DNA of 38,294 nt, taken from a virus. The translations under genes were made by a program, and so were the position numbers. Every line of letters begins with the position of its first letter. The stretch's first letter is position 1. The DNA is taken from the IMG/VR virus record IMGVR_UViG_3300006805_000068, positions 1 to 38,294 of that record; one strand, given 5' to 3'. The notes under the pieces are model-generated. The model was given only the letters and a program-made list of their open reading frames with translations, had not been told where the DNA came from and did not search any database. Positions 1-12,700 of the stretch are shown one piece after another.

Positions 1-558
1 GTTCAAACTCTTTTGAACAGGGTGAAATATCACGTGGGTTAGTAATCTGTTTTGTTCGTTACCTGCAGGATCAGTTCCATAATCCGCAAGTAATCCAATT
101 TCATCAAATGTGAAATTAGATTCCAATTGTGTGCTATTATCAAATGCACTTTGACCTGCTGGTTCGCCGTAATCTAATAAACATTCAACTAGAATGTCTG
201 TGTATACCTTGCCCGCAGTGTGTGAAACTGTCATTTTGTTTCTAGTAGGATCAATATTTAACACGCTTGTGTCATCAACGATTTTAGAATACGTTTGATT
301 GTACAAAGCGGCGTTTTGTCCAGTGGTATTTGGAGGCAAATAAGTTATGATACCAGTACTATCTACACTTGAACCACCATTACCGAATGCCATTCTAAAT
401 ATACTTCCAAATCCTCGGCTGCTTAAAGTATCAGCAATTGCTTCTGAAATGTTCTCATAATGGATTGCATTACATTTATCTACTAATACTTCCCCTGTAT
501 TAGGGTCGTATGCTTTAAAGAATCCTTCTATCTTTAGTGTGTGCTGTATTACGGACAT
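1..558 (-). CDS. virion structural protein, C-terminus cut by window start
   Basis: The reading frame is open from an ATG at 558 down to base 1, giving 186 codons with no stop, so the C-terminus lies outside the window. A strong Shine-Dalgarno (GAGGTGA) precedes the ATG, and the start overlaps the stop of the upstream 48-residue gene by one base (TAATG), which implies translational coupling. The protein begins MSVIQHTLKIEGFF and contains KAYDPNTGEVLVDK, FGNGGSSVD, LPPNTTGQNAALYNQTY and THVIFHPVQKSLN. This combination resembles structural proteins found next to the baseplate genes of marine T4-like phages. Its place after the gp7-position gene is that of gp8 in T4, but I do not recognise gp8 itself. 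No signal peptide or membrane segment is visible. A virion component is likely; the exact role is unknown. Confidence 0.75.
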   Translation of the reverse strand, partial: MSVIQHTLKIEGFFKAYDPNTGEVLVDKCNAIHYENISEAIADTLSSRGFGSIFRMAFGNGGSSVDSTGIITYLPPNTTGQNAALYNQTYSKIVDDTSVLNIDPTRNKMTVSHTAGKVYTDILVECLLDYGEPAGQSAFDNSTQLESNFTFDEIGLLADYGTDPAGNEQNRLLTHVIFHPVQKSLN

Positions 559-704
559 TAATCGTCACCTCGTTGTTGAACTACTACTTCTTTTGAGTTT
601 GGATCAAATATCTTAATAGCGGAACTAAAAGTAAACCCACCCTGCTCATTTGGTGCAGGACTAGGTGTTTCTTTTAGTTCTTCTGACCCGTTATTTTCTA
701 TCAT
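558..704 (-). CDS. small 48-residue protein upstream of the structural gene
   Basis: This is a complete short ORF with an ATG at 704 and a TAA at 560-558 that shares one base with the next start codon (TAATG). A GATAAATA late-promoter-like box lies just upstream at 712-719. The C-terminal half, AIKIFDPNSKEVVVQQ, resembles the first part of the downstream protein (FFKAYDPNTGEVLVDK), so the two may share a short adaptor or assembly module. The N-terminal half is rich in Glu, Pro and Asn and is probably disordered. No function can be assigned. The overlap, promoter and sequence relation to its neighbour argue that it is a real gene and not a chance ORF. Confidence 0.65.
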   Translation of the reverse strand: MIENNGSEELKETPSPAPNEQGGFTFSSAIKIFDPNSKEVVVQQRGDD

Positions 705-711
705 AATGTAT

Positions 712-719
712 TATTTATC
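712..719 (-). promoter_or_regulatory. late-promoter-like box GATAAATA
   Basis: Read on the minus strand, the bases are GATAAATA, differing only in the first base from the T4 late promoter TATAAATA recognised by gp55. The box lies in the gap between the stop of the giant gene and the start of the 48-residue gene. The same octamer occurs in two other minus-strand gaps (19945-19952 and 28159-28166). Confidence 0.6.
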
Positions 720-730
720 TTTCCGATTAA

Positions 731-3700
731 TCAACTTTTTAAGAATTCAGCAGGGAAAGTATCACTAATCTGCAGCGGATCGCCGGTAATTAAGAAGTTT
801 TCGCTATTCCAAGTCTTATCGTAGTAAAACGCTGGTAGTTTGTTTATTGGGGACAAGCTAGATACTGTTAAATTAGCTAGATGAGTTCTATGAACTGCTG
901 TTCCATCTACCCCTCTGGTTAATCTGGATAAAGTATTGGTTTTGTAGTCAATATCAGCAAAGCGAATTTTCTCACCGTTAATCATAACAGTATCACCAAA
1001 ACGAATAGTTAATGCCAGTAAGTCTCCTTCAGATACATTTGAAGAAAGAACTAACAAGGTTGCACTATCTGACGTAATCAATACAGAGTCGCTTGCTGAT
1101 AATTCCGAAAGAGTACTAGTATTAAAGATACTAATTTGCTTGATTGAAGTAATAACATAAGCAATATGTACAACTATCTTGTTATTTTCCAATTGAGCAA
1201 CTGCATCAAGTTTCAATGTAGTTACCAATTTACTAGCATCCTTAACAACCATAGAATTTTGGGTTGTATACAGCGGTTTAGTTAACCAAGTTCGGGTTGT
1301 TGTATTTGCGCGATAAACATCACTAACTCCATTCTTGTCAACGATCATGCTATATGTCATTTCTTCCGGGGTAGCTGAAGGCATCATACTTGTTACAACA
1401 ATAGTTGAACCAAAAGTTACAGGAACCATTATATTTAGATAGTTGCCCGAGTTCATTCTCAAAAATGCAGTATCAACTCTTGCCCCGTTAACAGTAACAA
1501 ATAATCGGGTAGGATCAGTAATGTCCAGTTCAGGTTGAGTTAATTGAATAGTTGACTCTGCTTTCCAAACAAATCCACCAGAAACATAATTTTCAGTACT
1601 TGGCCCAATTACAGGATTTATAAGAGTTTCGTCAAGGAACAAGCTAATTGGATAGAATGTAGTACCTTCAAACTCATACGATGGTTCTAATTTAGCATAG
1701 AAGCTATTGTTTTGTAATTGCGAAGCTCCTACCAATCCATCTATAGTTAACTTATCACCTGTAATAAAGCCGGGGTCACTAGCAACAATAATAACTGCAG
1801 GGCTTCGCGAAGTATCCATATAGTATATCGGAGTTACTGAAAGAGTAGTTGACATATCAGTGACTAAAAATTGCTCTCTTGTATCATTGAACGTTGTTAC
1901 ATTAATGGTATCACCTGCAGATAATTCTATGGTTACTGTTAATGATTTAGCTGCACTATCAATAGTGTAATCTGTAGTTTCAATTAAGCGAAGTCCGTTT
2001 AATTCAACAATTGCGTGTAGACTATTGGTGCCGCCTATAAAGAATTCATTCAAATCAAACACTGTGGGGCCGGTAGAATATGTAAACACTTGTGTTTGCG
2101 GAATGCTGTACCCGTATTGTGTAATTACATCGTTTACAATTGTGCTACCCATCAATGCAAAACTTATATAAGTTGTAGCAGGATCAAACGCCTGATTAAA
2201 TGTAATGTTTGTATTACCTGTACTGTTTGGTAATAATGTATAGTCAGTTAAGTATGTTAGTAACTCACCATTTACATATACAACCGGATTACTTACTGAT
2301 GCGTTATATTTGTATAAAGTGTCAAAATAACTGAATCCAGTGCGAGCGTTAACTAACATCGGGAATGTGTCTGAACTTCCTCTAACAGTTTGATTACCGC
2401 CGCCTATCTCATATAACTCTAAGAAAATTACAGTGTTGCCTTCTAATGAAGAAAGTAAAGTAATAGTTTTACTATACCAATCAACTGAATATGCAACATT
2501 TTCCATTAATCTTGTTCCCAAATGAGTAGTTTGATCCATTGCATAAACTGCTATTGTAGTTGGAGTTGTTACAATACCATCAAAGCTAAACATGTTTGTA
2601 TAATTAGGAACAATTGTAGTTCCAATCATGTTGAATCCGCAGTGTTCGCCGTTAATAGGAGTCCACAGTGAACCCGGAGTAGATTTTATTGTCATTGATA
2701 TACAGTCATTAACTACACCGGCAACTAATTCTTCCGGACCGTAGCCAAACATAAATGCATCACCTTTAACTGCATAAGCAGTTTCTTCGGATGCAATGTA
2801 AGAATTGTCAACCCAAGTTGTTGCATTCTTGCTTTTTAAAATTGTTGCATGCTCACCAACTACAATAAATTCGTCGCCGTAATACGTAACCTTGTTGAGA
2901 TTTTCTTTTGTTATTGCAACAGTTTGATCCCACACTCTACCATCAAAACTATAAAGAATTGTACCATTGTCACCAATTAATACGTATTGACCTCTTGCAT
3001 AAATGCCATGAATTAAATTTGAAGTAATAACAGGACCATTTACAGTTGCTTCTACCCAGTTTCTTCCATTCGCTGAATAATAAATAACTCCATTGTTACC
3101 GGCAATTACATTCAAATCAGGCGATGCGAAAACTGTATTTAAATTGTCAGCTACAGTAAATGCCACTGGCAACCAAGATACTCCGTCTGAACTTAATAAC
3201 AATCTAGATACGTTTTCAATAACGGGTGAAGGGGAATCGGCCCCACTAATTACAGACTCACCGTTACCAACTGCAATATATCCAGCAAATCCGTTGTTTG
3301 CATAAGCAACTGCGCGTAATACGTTTGATAATCTGCTATCAAAATTAAATGCAACTGTCCATTCAACTGCATTGTTGCTGCTTAAAATATCAGAGCCTGC
3401 GCCAATAAATGTTTCATTTACATAAAGCATACTTTGTAAACTGCTATTTGGTGATTGCACTGAGGTTGAATCAAATCCTGCGCTACCAAAGCTGTCAACG
3501 TCAAACGGAGTAAACGCACCAACTGAAACCCAATTAATAGCGTCATAGCTTACTAACATTGGAGTATTGATATTTGTTGTTGAAACAACATAGAATGAAC
3601 CAGAATACGCAAGATCAGTAACACCTAAAACTTGACTACTTAGTTTCTTGAATGTCCAATTTACTCCATCGCCACTAGTAAGTACGACTGAATTTTCAGA

Positions 3701-6700
3701 GGAGTCACCGACTGCAACATACTTGTATCCATCAAAAATGATACCAGTTAAATTTATATCTTTTGGATAGAATCCGTTGTCTTTCAACACAGTGTCAATC
3801 GGAAGTTCTAACTCTGGATTGAAACTATTACCCAAATATGTTGCATTTGGATATTCAAGACCATCCATTAACATCGGTAAGTTTTTACCCGGCATGTTTA
3901 CATTTGGTTGATAGTAAGAAAATACTCTATCTAATGCATTTATTTGCGGATCATCACTGAAAATCTCAATCCATTTTGCATAATCAAAAACAGTGTCGCT
4001 ATTTGCTATAGTACAACGATAGATTTTATTATTATAGAGAGTAAATGAATCAGTTGAGAATCTATATGTAGGTCCACTTCCAATAGGCTCTGGCAAGAAT
4101 GCATAGTCACCTCTTTCAAACACAAACGGATTATTTACCGTGTCAGTTACAGGTAGCTTTAACGCCGGATCTTTGTAAAGTTTGAGTCTAGTGTCGCTTA
4201 TTGGATAAACATAGTATTGTTGAAAATCGTTAACCGCAACACCTTGCAATGAATAATACAAGATGCTGCCAAATTCTGCGTAGGTTACTGTTATAATTAA
4301 ATCATTTGCAGGACTTGCGCCGCCTAAGCTGGTGCCTGGTACTATTATTTTTTGACCAATAGAATATATTGAACCACCATCAACAAGTTGGATTGTATAA
4401 TTCTTTGACATTTTCGTTCCATCAAATCTTGGAGTTTGAACGATAATAATAGCACCTCCTAAACCCAAAGTAGGAGTAAACGTAACTGGTAATTTGTAAA
4501 AATATAATTGTCTTCCTTTTACATTACCTGCAGCGATTGAACTAGGAAAATAATTAACATCTACGACTACATTGTTAGATCCAGTTTCAGTGCTAGATGT
4601 TAATATTGGTAATACTGATCCTTGCAAACTTGCCCATCGTGTTTCCCACGGAGTTCCGGAATCTGGATCAGGATATTTAACTTTAAGAATTCCACCAAAA
4701 GAATCAACTTGAGTAACTGTTGCAGTACAATCAGCTACAGTGAATCTTACTACTCCTGTTTGAGTAAATGCATTAGTAAACAATAAGCTGTCAACTGGAA
4801 TACTATAATCGCTGATTGAATATAAGGTAAACGTATCACCTGTTTCGCGTTTAATATAAAAATTACTAGTCCCTAGAACACCAGCAGTTGCTAATTGCGG
4901 CATTCCAACTACGCCGCTGATATTTACCATAGTTCCGGTTACTAATTCATTTTCTAACTTAGTTGTTACTCTCGCAGGGACTGAATTAGTTACAGTTTGA
5001 ATTTCATATTCAAGTGTAAAGTCTGTGATTTTATCACCTTCTGCGTATTGAGTACCGGTACCGATGCCTGTAGTTTTAATTACTGGCTCAATAAACCAGT
5101 TACCATCCAATAGTAGATTATTTACATTAAAACTTGCACCGGTTCCTATCGCAGGAGAGATTGCAGTTCCTGAGATGTTTGAAAATTCAATAGCTTCCAT
5201 TAATTTTTCACCTGAACTTGCATCATTGTGCAGTGTGTTTAACACGCTTGAATAGTATTCACCAGAAACCCACTCAGTTACTTTTGGGTAATAGCTAGTT
5301 CTGTCAAATTTTAATTTTGTATTAATCTGTCTGACTGCAGCATTTGATGCAATAGGCAACAGTCTTGCAGTTACATTTAATGAATTACCTGTACTCACTG
5401 CACCCTGTATCATCACAATTGCATGTGATTTTGCAAGTGCGTCTGTTTTACTTACGTGTAGTGAGATATAATCTTTTTTCAGTGCAGATGAAGAACCTTT
5501 AACTGCAGCATAATAATATTTACCGCTAACTAGTCCAAGAATACCAGATCCGTTTGCAGTAAATTTAACTAAATCACCAGTTTTGATTTTACCAAGTTCA
5601 GCAGTTATAGTATATTCAATGTAGTTTATGTCAGTATCTGCAAATTCTACTGCAACCGAAGGAGCAACGATTAGCTCAGGTGTAATCGCGTAACCACTAC
5701 CCGGATTAATTACTGTTACCCCAATTACTTGTCCGGCTAGCATGATTGGTCGCAATTTTGCAACTGTTCTTGGTGCTGGATAGATGGCAGTATCTATATA
5801 AGCTGTAATAACAGGTGGGTCAATGTAATCTCTACCTGAGTTAAGTACGATTGCTCCTGGTAGATCCATATAAATTATTGAATTTTCTGCGTGATCTGAT
5901 ACAGGTGAGTCTTGTAATCCTCTTGATAATCCAAACAATATTCCGTTATCACGATCTACGTTTGAATAACCGATTATTTCTTGATCTATTCTAATTGTAC
6001 CCGATATTGGAAATCCAAATGCATTATTAACTTCAATTTGATTTGAAGTTAAGTACACATAACTCTTGACTCTAGTTATTTCAGAGGCAATGCTACCGGT
6101 TAAAGCAAGTCCGTAATTTTCAAACCAAGTTGCGTAATTTATATTAGTGGACCAAATATCATCCAAAGGTAAGAATTGGTCGTCACCTGCTGTACTAACA
6201 AATGTTAATTCAGGTGTCGTAAATCTTTCTAGCTTAGCGTTAAACATTGCAGGTAAATCAAAGTCAGTAACATTACTGTTATAAACTTCAGTGCGTGTAT
6301 ATCTTAGGCTGAACTCTTTAATGATAACGTGATATGGTTTAACTTCATTCAAGTAACCTTCTAAGAAAACTTCATCGTCACTTTGATATAAAGTAGTATC
6401 AGTTAGTTCACGCATAGTATGTTGAACATTCATGAAACTTGTTTTATTCAGCCAAGGCAAATAGTTTTGTGATTCAGTGCTTTCACCGGTAATGTATTCA
6501 AATAACAAAATTAAACTCTTGTTGCGATGTACTAACAAATCGCCGGTAAATACTTCTTCATTCAAGCCACGTATAATGTACATGGTTTCAGTTGAAGGAT
6601 AATTATCAAACATCATAGTATCAAAGAACTCGCTGCCAAATCCGCGATTAACCAAACTATAATCCCATAGTGAACTCTTGATTTGAATAGTACCTTGTTG

Positions 6701-9700
6701 AAGGCCAACTCTAATCCATTCACCCGAAGTGTACTTATAGATTTCACGCTTCCCGTCACTGTTGCTGAGTACACCAACAACCATATTCTCAACAGCATTA
6801 AGTTTTACTAAGTCATAATATTTTGGAACTTCTAGATCAGTTCTAGTGTTATTACTAAATCCAGCAGCGTACCAATAAACATATTCCCAGTAATCATTAG
6901 TATCAAAGTACTCACCCGATGTAGTAAACATGATTGGGGCGCCAGCTCCGGCAGTTGCAGTAACTCCCAAATTCAAGAAGCTTGGATTTTTGATTTCAGT
7001 AATTGGATACTGTAACAATACTCTATTTGCATAGTTACAGTAATTTTCTAACGCAGATAATCTATCAATAAAGAAACTTTGATTTGGTCTTTTTAATACA
7101 CCAGTTCTTAACTGACTTGGCAAATATGGATTAGGTAAAACTTGTCCTTGATTGTCAACTCCTGATAAGCTTTCTAGCATCTTTAGATACAAGTCTTGCG
7201 GATCAGTAATTGTGTTAACAGATGTAGGGAATCCAGTTAAGAAATCACCTGCAAAACCATCTCTGATAAGTTGGAATTGATTATGTACTGTATCGTCATT
7301 GTTACCTGATTTAAATCCAACGTGAACACTAGTTGTAGTTGAATTGATAAATTCGTTACAGTTATATAAACCAAACACATTCGGACTGAACGGTGCAAAG
7401 AAACTTATTCCCGAACCTTGAGGATTAGAAATATAAGACGCGATAACTGAATCAGTAAGAGTCTTTTCTTTTTTGTCAACGATAGTGTCAGTATTTCTTA
7501 CCCAATAATAATAACGGGTAACAACAGCTCCGGTATTATCTAAATCAAATGCAGTTGTGTAAGCATCCAAGTCGTATGGAGTGCCGGTACCTGCATAGTT
7601 CATTGGCATTACATCACTTTCAATCCATGTATAGATTGCAACAGTGCTGCCAGGGAATACGTTTGCCCAATATTCACTATTATAAACTACGTCATTTTGA
7701 TGATAATCAACAAATCGTGTATAGGTTGTGTCAAACCATAGTTTGCCAACGAAATTCTCAGCCCATACAATCTTGTTATTTCTTATTTCAGTGTTATATC
7801 CTGCTGGATCAATATTTGAGATAAAGTCTAAGTTCTCTCTGACTACACCAAACAATTTACCTTGTAGCGGATCAATATAATCTAACGAATCTAATTTTTC
7901 GTTAGTTGTGTTATCAAATAGCTGAATTGACTGTAGTTTATTAATATCAACTACTTGTTCAGAGGTACGATATATTGACCAGTTGGGTTGATTTTCAGCA
8001 TTTTGATATGCCGTTACACTACCATTAACTGTACCTGAATAGTAAGTTGGTGAGCCAACTACAACGGTGTAATCACTGAACGCCAATGTCTCACCGTAAT
8101 ATGGTCTTGGTCCAATTTGTGATATAGTATCATTAATTGTTTGAGCTAGTACAAACTTTCCAGTATTTGTTAAGCTTTCATTATATGCTGGTAAATAGTC
8201 AAACATATAAACTGCGCCAGCGTTGTCAAAATTGTCAACCCAAACAGTAAAATTATTATCAAATATAGTATCATTGGTATATACTTCGTCGTCAGTAAAA
8301 TCAAATGAAGTTGAAGTATATCTGATTCCAACTGGGGCGCTAACTACAAAAGAGTTATGCTCGTTATATTTTACAGTGTAACCAAATTGAGTAGCATTTT
8401 GTTGATTTATATCATGTAAAATCTGTGTCAATTTATATTCAACAATACCCAAATCTACTAAAACAGTTTTATCAAATACATTGATACTTAACTTATCATT
8501 AATGGGACTTAAATCTAAGTTAATCAATTGAATTATTAGTTTTGAATCAGTTGTTGCGCTAGCTTTTACATTAGTTACGTTTGCATTGTTAATTGCAGTT
8601 ACAGCACCATTGACAGTACCTGCAGGTAAAGTTACTGCATATCCGTTAATCAAGATGGTTGCTGCAGCAGTTAAGTTTACTGCAGTTTCACCAATAATGA
8701 TTCCGTATTTTTTACCACCATTGGTATAACGATACACACTTCCTTCAATATTAGATTCGCTAATATCAAAAGGTGCACCTACAATAAATTCGTTTGCGCT
8801 TGTGTTATTATCTATTGAGTTACCAAACTTAATTCCTACTCTTGGAGTAGCAGATTCAGTATAACCGCTTAATGTTTGAGTATTAATAAAGTCACTTGAG
8901 CTAACTTTGACAATATCCCCTGCATTAACCTGAACTTTTATACTAAGTTTTACAATATCAGTTAATGTAAACTGTGAACTTTGTAGTTCAACTCCGTTTA
9001 GTGTAACTGTTAACGTTGTTGCTGGTTGCCATGCTAATGTAAACACGGTTGATTGCCCCACCAAAGTGTTATAGCTATGCTCAAATATTTGGCAAGTTCT
9101 ATCAAACATATAAACAAAACCAGTGTTGGTGTAAGTTGAACTAAAGTCTTTTTCTGGTGTACCGACAAATAGTTTGCTACCATCATAATTAGTTGACAAT
9201 GAATAACCAAACTTATCATTTGATGCAAGATTTGAAACTGTTAACGTTTTGGTGAGCACAAATTCAAAAGTTGCAGTATAAACAGCAGTACCGGAGGTTA
9301 CATCAGTCGCGATTGCACTGTCCAAATATATCGTAGTACGATCAGTTGAACTTTCATATTTTGAAGTAACAACCAAATATGTTTTACCAGTGAGCATATT
9401 GCTGAAACTTACATTTGTGCCCGGGGTAAATGTTGCTGCATTCTCTCCTGCGATAACAAAACTATTATCGCCTGCTGCTATATTAACATCAGTATAAAGT
9501 TCTGTTGCAACAAGTGTAGGGTTATAATTACGTGAATAAACTAACACTTCATTACTTGCAGTTGCTGAAACAAACATCCATTTTGAATCACCGGACAATG
9601 TGATAGCGTTACCTACGAGCTTGGACGCAAATGTAATCTCTTGCTGAAGCGCAACTGTTTGTATTTTACTAGTTGATACAAGCGAGTATACACGAATGAT

Positions 9701-12700
9701 ACTTGCAACCGCAATATTGTTACTGTCTCTACCATTCTGAGGTTGAGTAATAACTAATGTGCTATTTGATTTTGCCATTGCTGCGCCGAAGCCTGCTGAC
9801 TTAACAAATGTATTGTCTAATGCAAATCTATTATTAAAGTGCGAGTATTGATAAACAACTCCTGCTTCGGCATCACCGACAAAATACCCTTGTCTTTTAT
9901 CGTAAACCATTGAGCTACCAAATGTCAATGTGCTTTCAGGTTTAGTTAATCCATCTAAATGTTTGTAGTTTATACTCTTTCTATAAACTGCCCAATCTCC
10001 GTTAACTCCATTATCAACCCATACTTTATTCTTGACAAATTCGCTGTCTAATAAAGCCAATGACTCAATATCTTTTGGTGTTGCAACACGTTGACTTTCA
10101 AACTTTGCTACAATTCCAGTTCCATTTGTTGTTTGAATACTAGCTGGCAGCGATAGACTGATTACAACGGAATTATTTCCGTTAACATTCAATACCTCGT
10201 ATAATCCATCAACTGTTGACCCAAAGTTTAAAATCATAATCAAGTCATCACTGACTAATCCATGCGGATTATCAAATAGCACAGTAACAGTACTATTAAG
10301 ATTATTGTTTACCCGCACAGCTTGAACTGGACTCTTTGAGAAAGTTACCGGAACCGGAGTATAAACATTCCAAGTACCTTTATGATCTGCTACCCAAACA
10401 TATTCATTCTTATATAGTTCTGATATTGGAGCAGAAGTATCATTCAATCCCATGAATGTAAATGCATTCATTGCTACATCATTGAAATTCACATAGCCTG
10501 CTGTTGGCAATTGAATCAATTCGCTGTTACTGCGTACTGGTAGAATATCAGTATTTGCAATCGGTTGATTATAATTTGTTAATGAGTATAACGGAACAAC
10601 TTGCATTAAGCCTGCAGGTGTTGAATCATCAACAATTCCAACGATGTTTGGATTTCCGCGCAATTGTTTTTCGTCTAGTTTGAATTCAATAAAGTTTTGA
10701 TTTAACACACCACCATACTGACCTGTTCTAATTGCCCAATTTTCGTATGCAGTAAATTGTAGTGCTCCGGTAGATAGAGTAATTCCTTCAACTGAAGTTA
10801 AACTATTCTTGCTTCCCTTTTCTGCAATAAATGATTTGTAAAAACCAACTTGCGAGATTTCACTTATATTAGCGGATGCTAAATAATTTCTTGGTCTGTA
10901 ACCAATTAAAGAGAAACTTAAAATATCAGAATCTGAATCTAAATTAGATAAAGTTGAGTCATAAAATAATGAAGCTTCGTATGCTCTGCTACTTGCATTT
11001 GGTAGTAGCCCCTTTTGTATTTTTTCATAAGGGGTCTTAACCCAATACTGTTGTTGGAAAGAGTCACTAGGTTGAATAATTGAATTAGCTAACCAATAGT
11101 CATTCTTGAACTTTACGATAATTCCTTTAGTGTACTTTGTGTTAACCGCCCACTCTTGTATGTTATCTTGATTTAGTATAAAGCCCTGTGTGTCAAGGGT
11201 ACCAGTCCATTCGGCGGTTTTTCTGCCCTTTACCATCATTCTATTTTGACGTAATCCGGTGCTTGGATCAAATAACAGATCATTGAATATTGTAGTGTTA
11301 TCAAAAACAATCGCATGCTCTATGTTACTTAAGTTAACAGTAAAATAAGAAATCGCGTCACCGTCATTTAATGGTGCAGCAGTAAAGATTGTACCATCAC
11401 GATTGATAGCCATGTCTTTTAACTGAATCGGGATTAGATCCTGATTTAGTATATAGTTTTGATTTTGAATTGTAAGTGGTTGAACAATGCTACTTTCTTT
11501 GTCAATAACTAATTGTTTAGCAATCGGGTTTACATTTATAACTGCGCCGACTTCCCATCCAGATTGAATCCAGTAAAGTACTTCAGAAATAATCTGATTC
11601 CAATCAATTACAATATTGTTTTCTATGTTCTCAAACTTTATACCTTGTTCGGTCAAATATCTTCCGTAGTTTGCAATAAACTCAGCTAATGCTTGCGCAG
11701 AATTAAACTCAGTTCCATAAGGAACAATGATTTCAGTTTTAGTAAAGTTCTTGCTTACAAATACTGTTAGATCGGATACGGTTATGTTTCTATAGTTTCC
11801 GTTTATCAGTGGACTAAATGTTGTAAAATATATTTTGTTTTGGCTATTACCATAAACTTTAAATCCATTTTCAGTTTTTTGTACAATTACTCCACTATAC
11901 TGAATATTGCTGAACGGTTGATTCTCGTGCAATAATACTGAATAGCTTTCGTTTGGAACCATTAATGATTTTGTATTATTAGTAGAGGTTGATGTTCTAT
12001 CTGAATATGAACGTTCCACATAAAAGTTTAATAAATCTTTGTCACTAAAGCCAGCTAATCGGTATGTTAATCTAACATCCAAATTGCTTAATAAAGAGTT
12101 TAACTTGTCTGTCCCAGTTGCACCGGTGCTTTGAACATAATCAACGATCCAATTTAAATAACTGTGTTGGGCTTTGCCACTACCATAGTCAACACTGCTC
12201 ACAGTTGACAATCTATATCGGTCATTAACCAAATACTGGTTGAACTCAGCATTGAATTTATATGTGTCTAAGTTTTGACCAAGAGCAAAGAATTTTGCAG
12301 GTTTGCATAACGCAAGTATCTTTACTAAATCAAATGCCCATGTACTACTTTTTAGATAGCTATACTCTGCTGGTCCACAGTCTCCCACTTTCCAATCTCT
12401 ACTAAAGCTTACTGAATCATAGCTACCGACTACTGCATTCATTGGTCCAGCAAGTTTACCTTCACTGTCAACTGGTAATACATTTAATAATCCAGGTCTT
12501 GCTTTATGCGGTAATATTCTTGAATCACCACCGTTGTAGTCAAAGCCAAGTTCCATATCATTCCACAGCAACAAGTTGTCGCTTGTATACGGAGCTTCAC
12601 CGTATCTAGTTTCCCACCAAAGTGGCTTGCTTACATATCCTATCATTTCCCAAGGGGTTGAATCAGGTGTAACAGTGTCATAGTACCATCTGTAAATACC

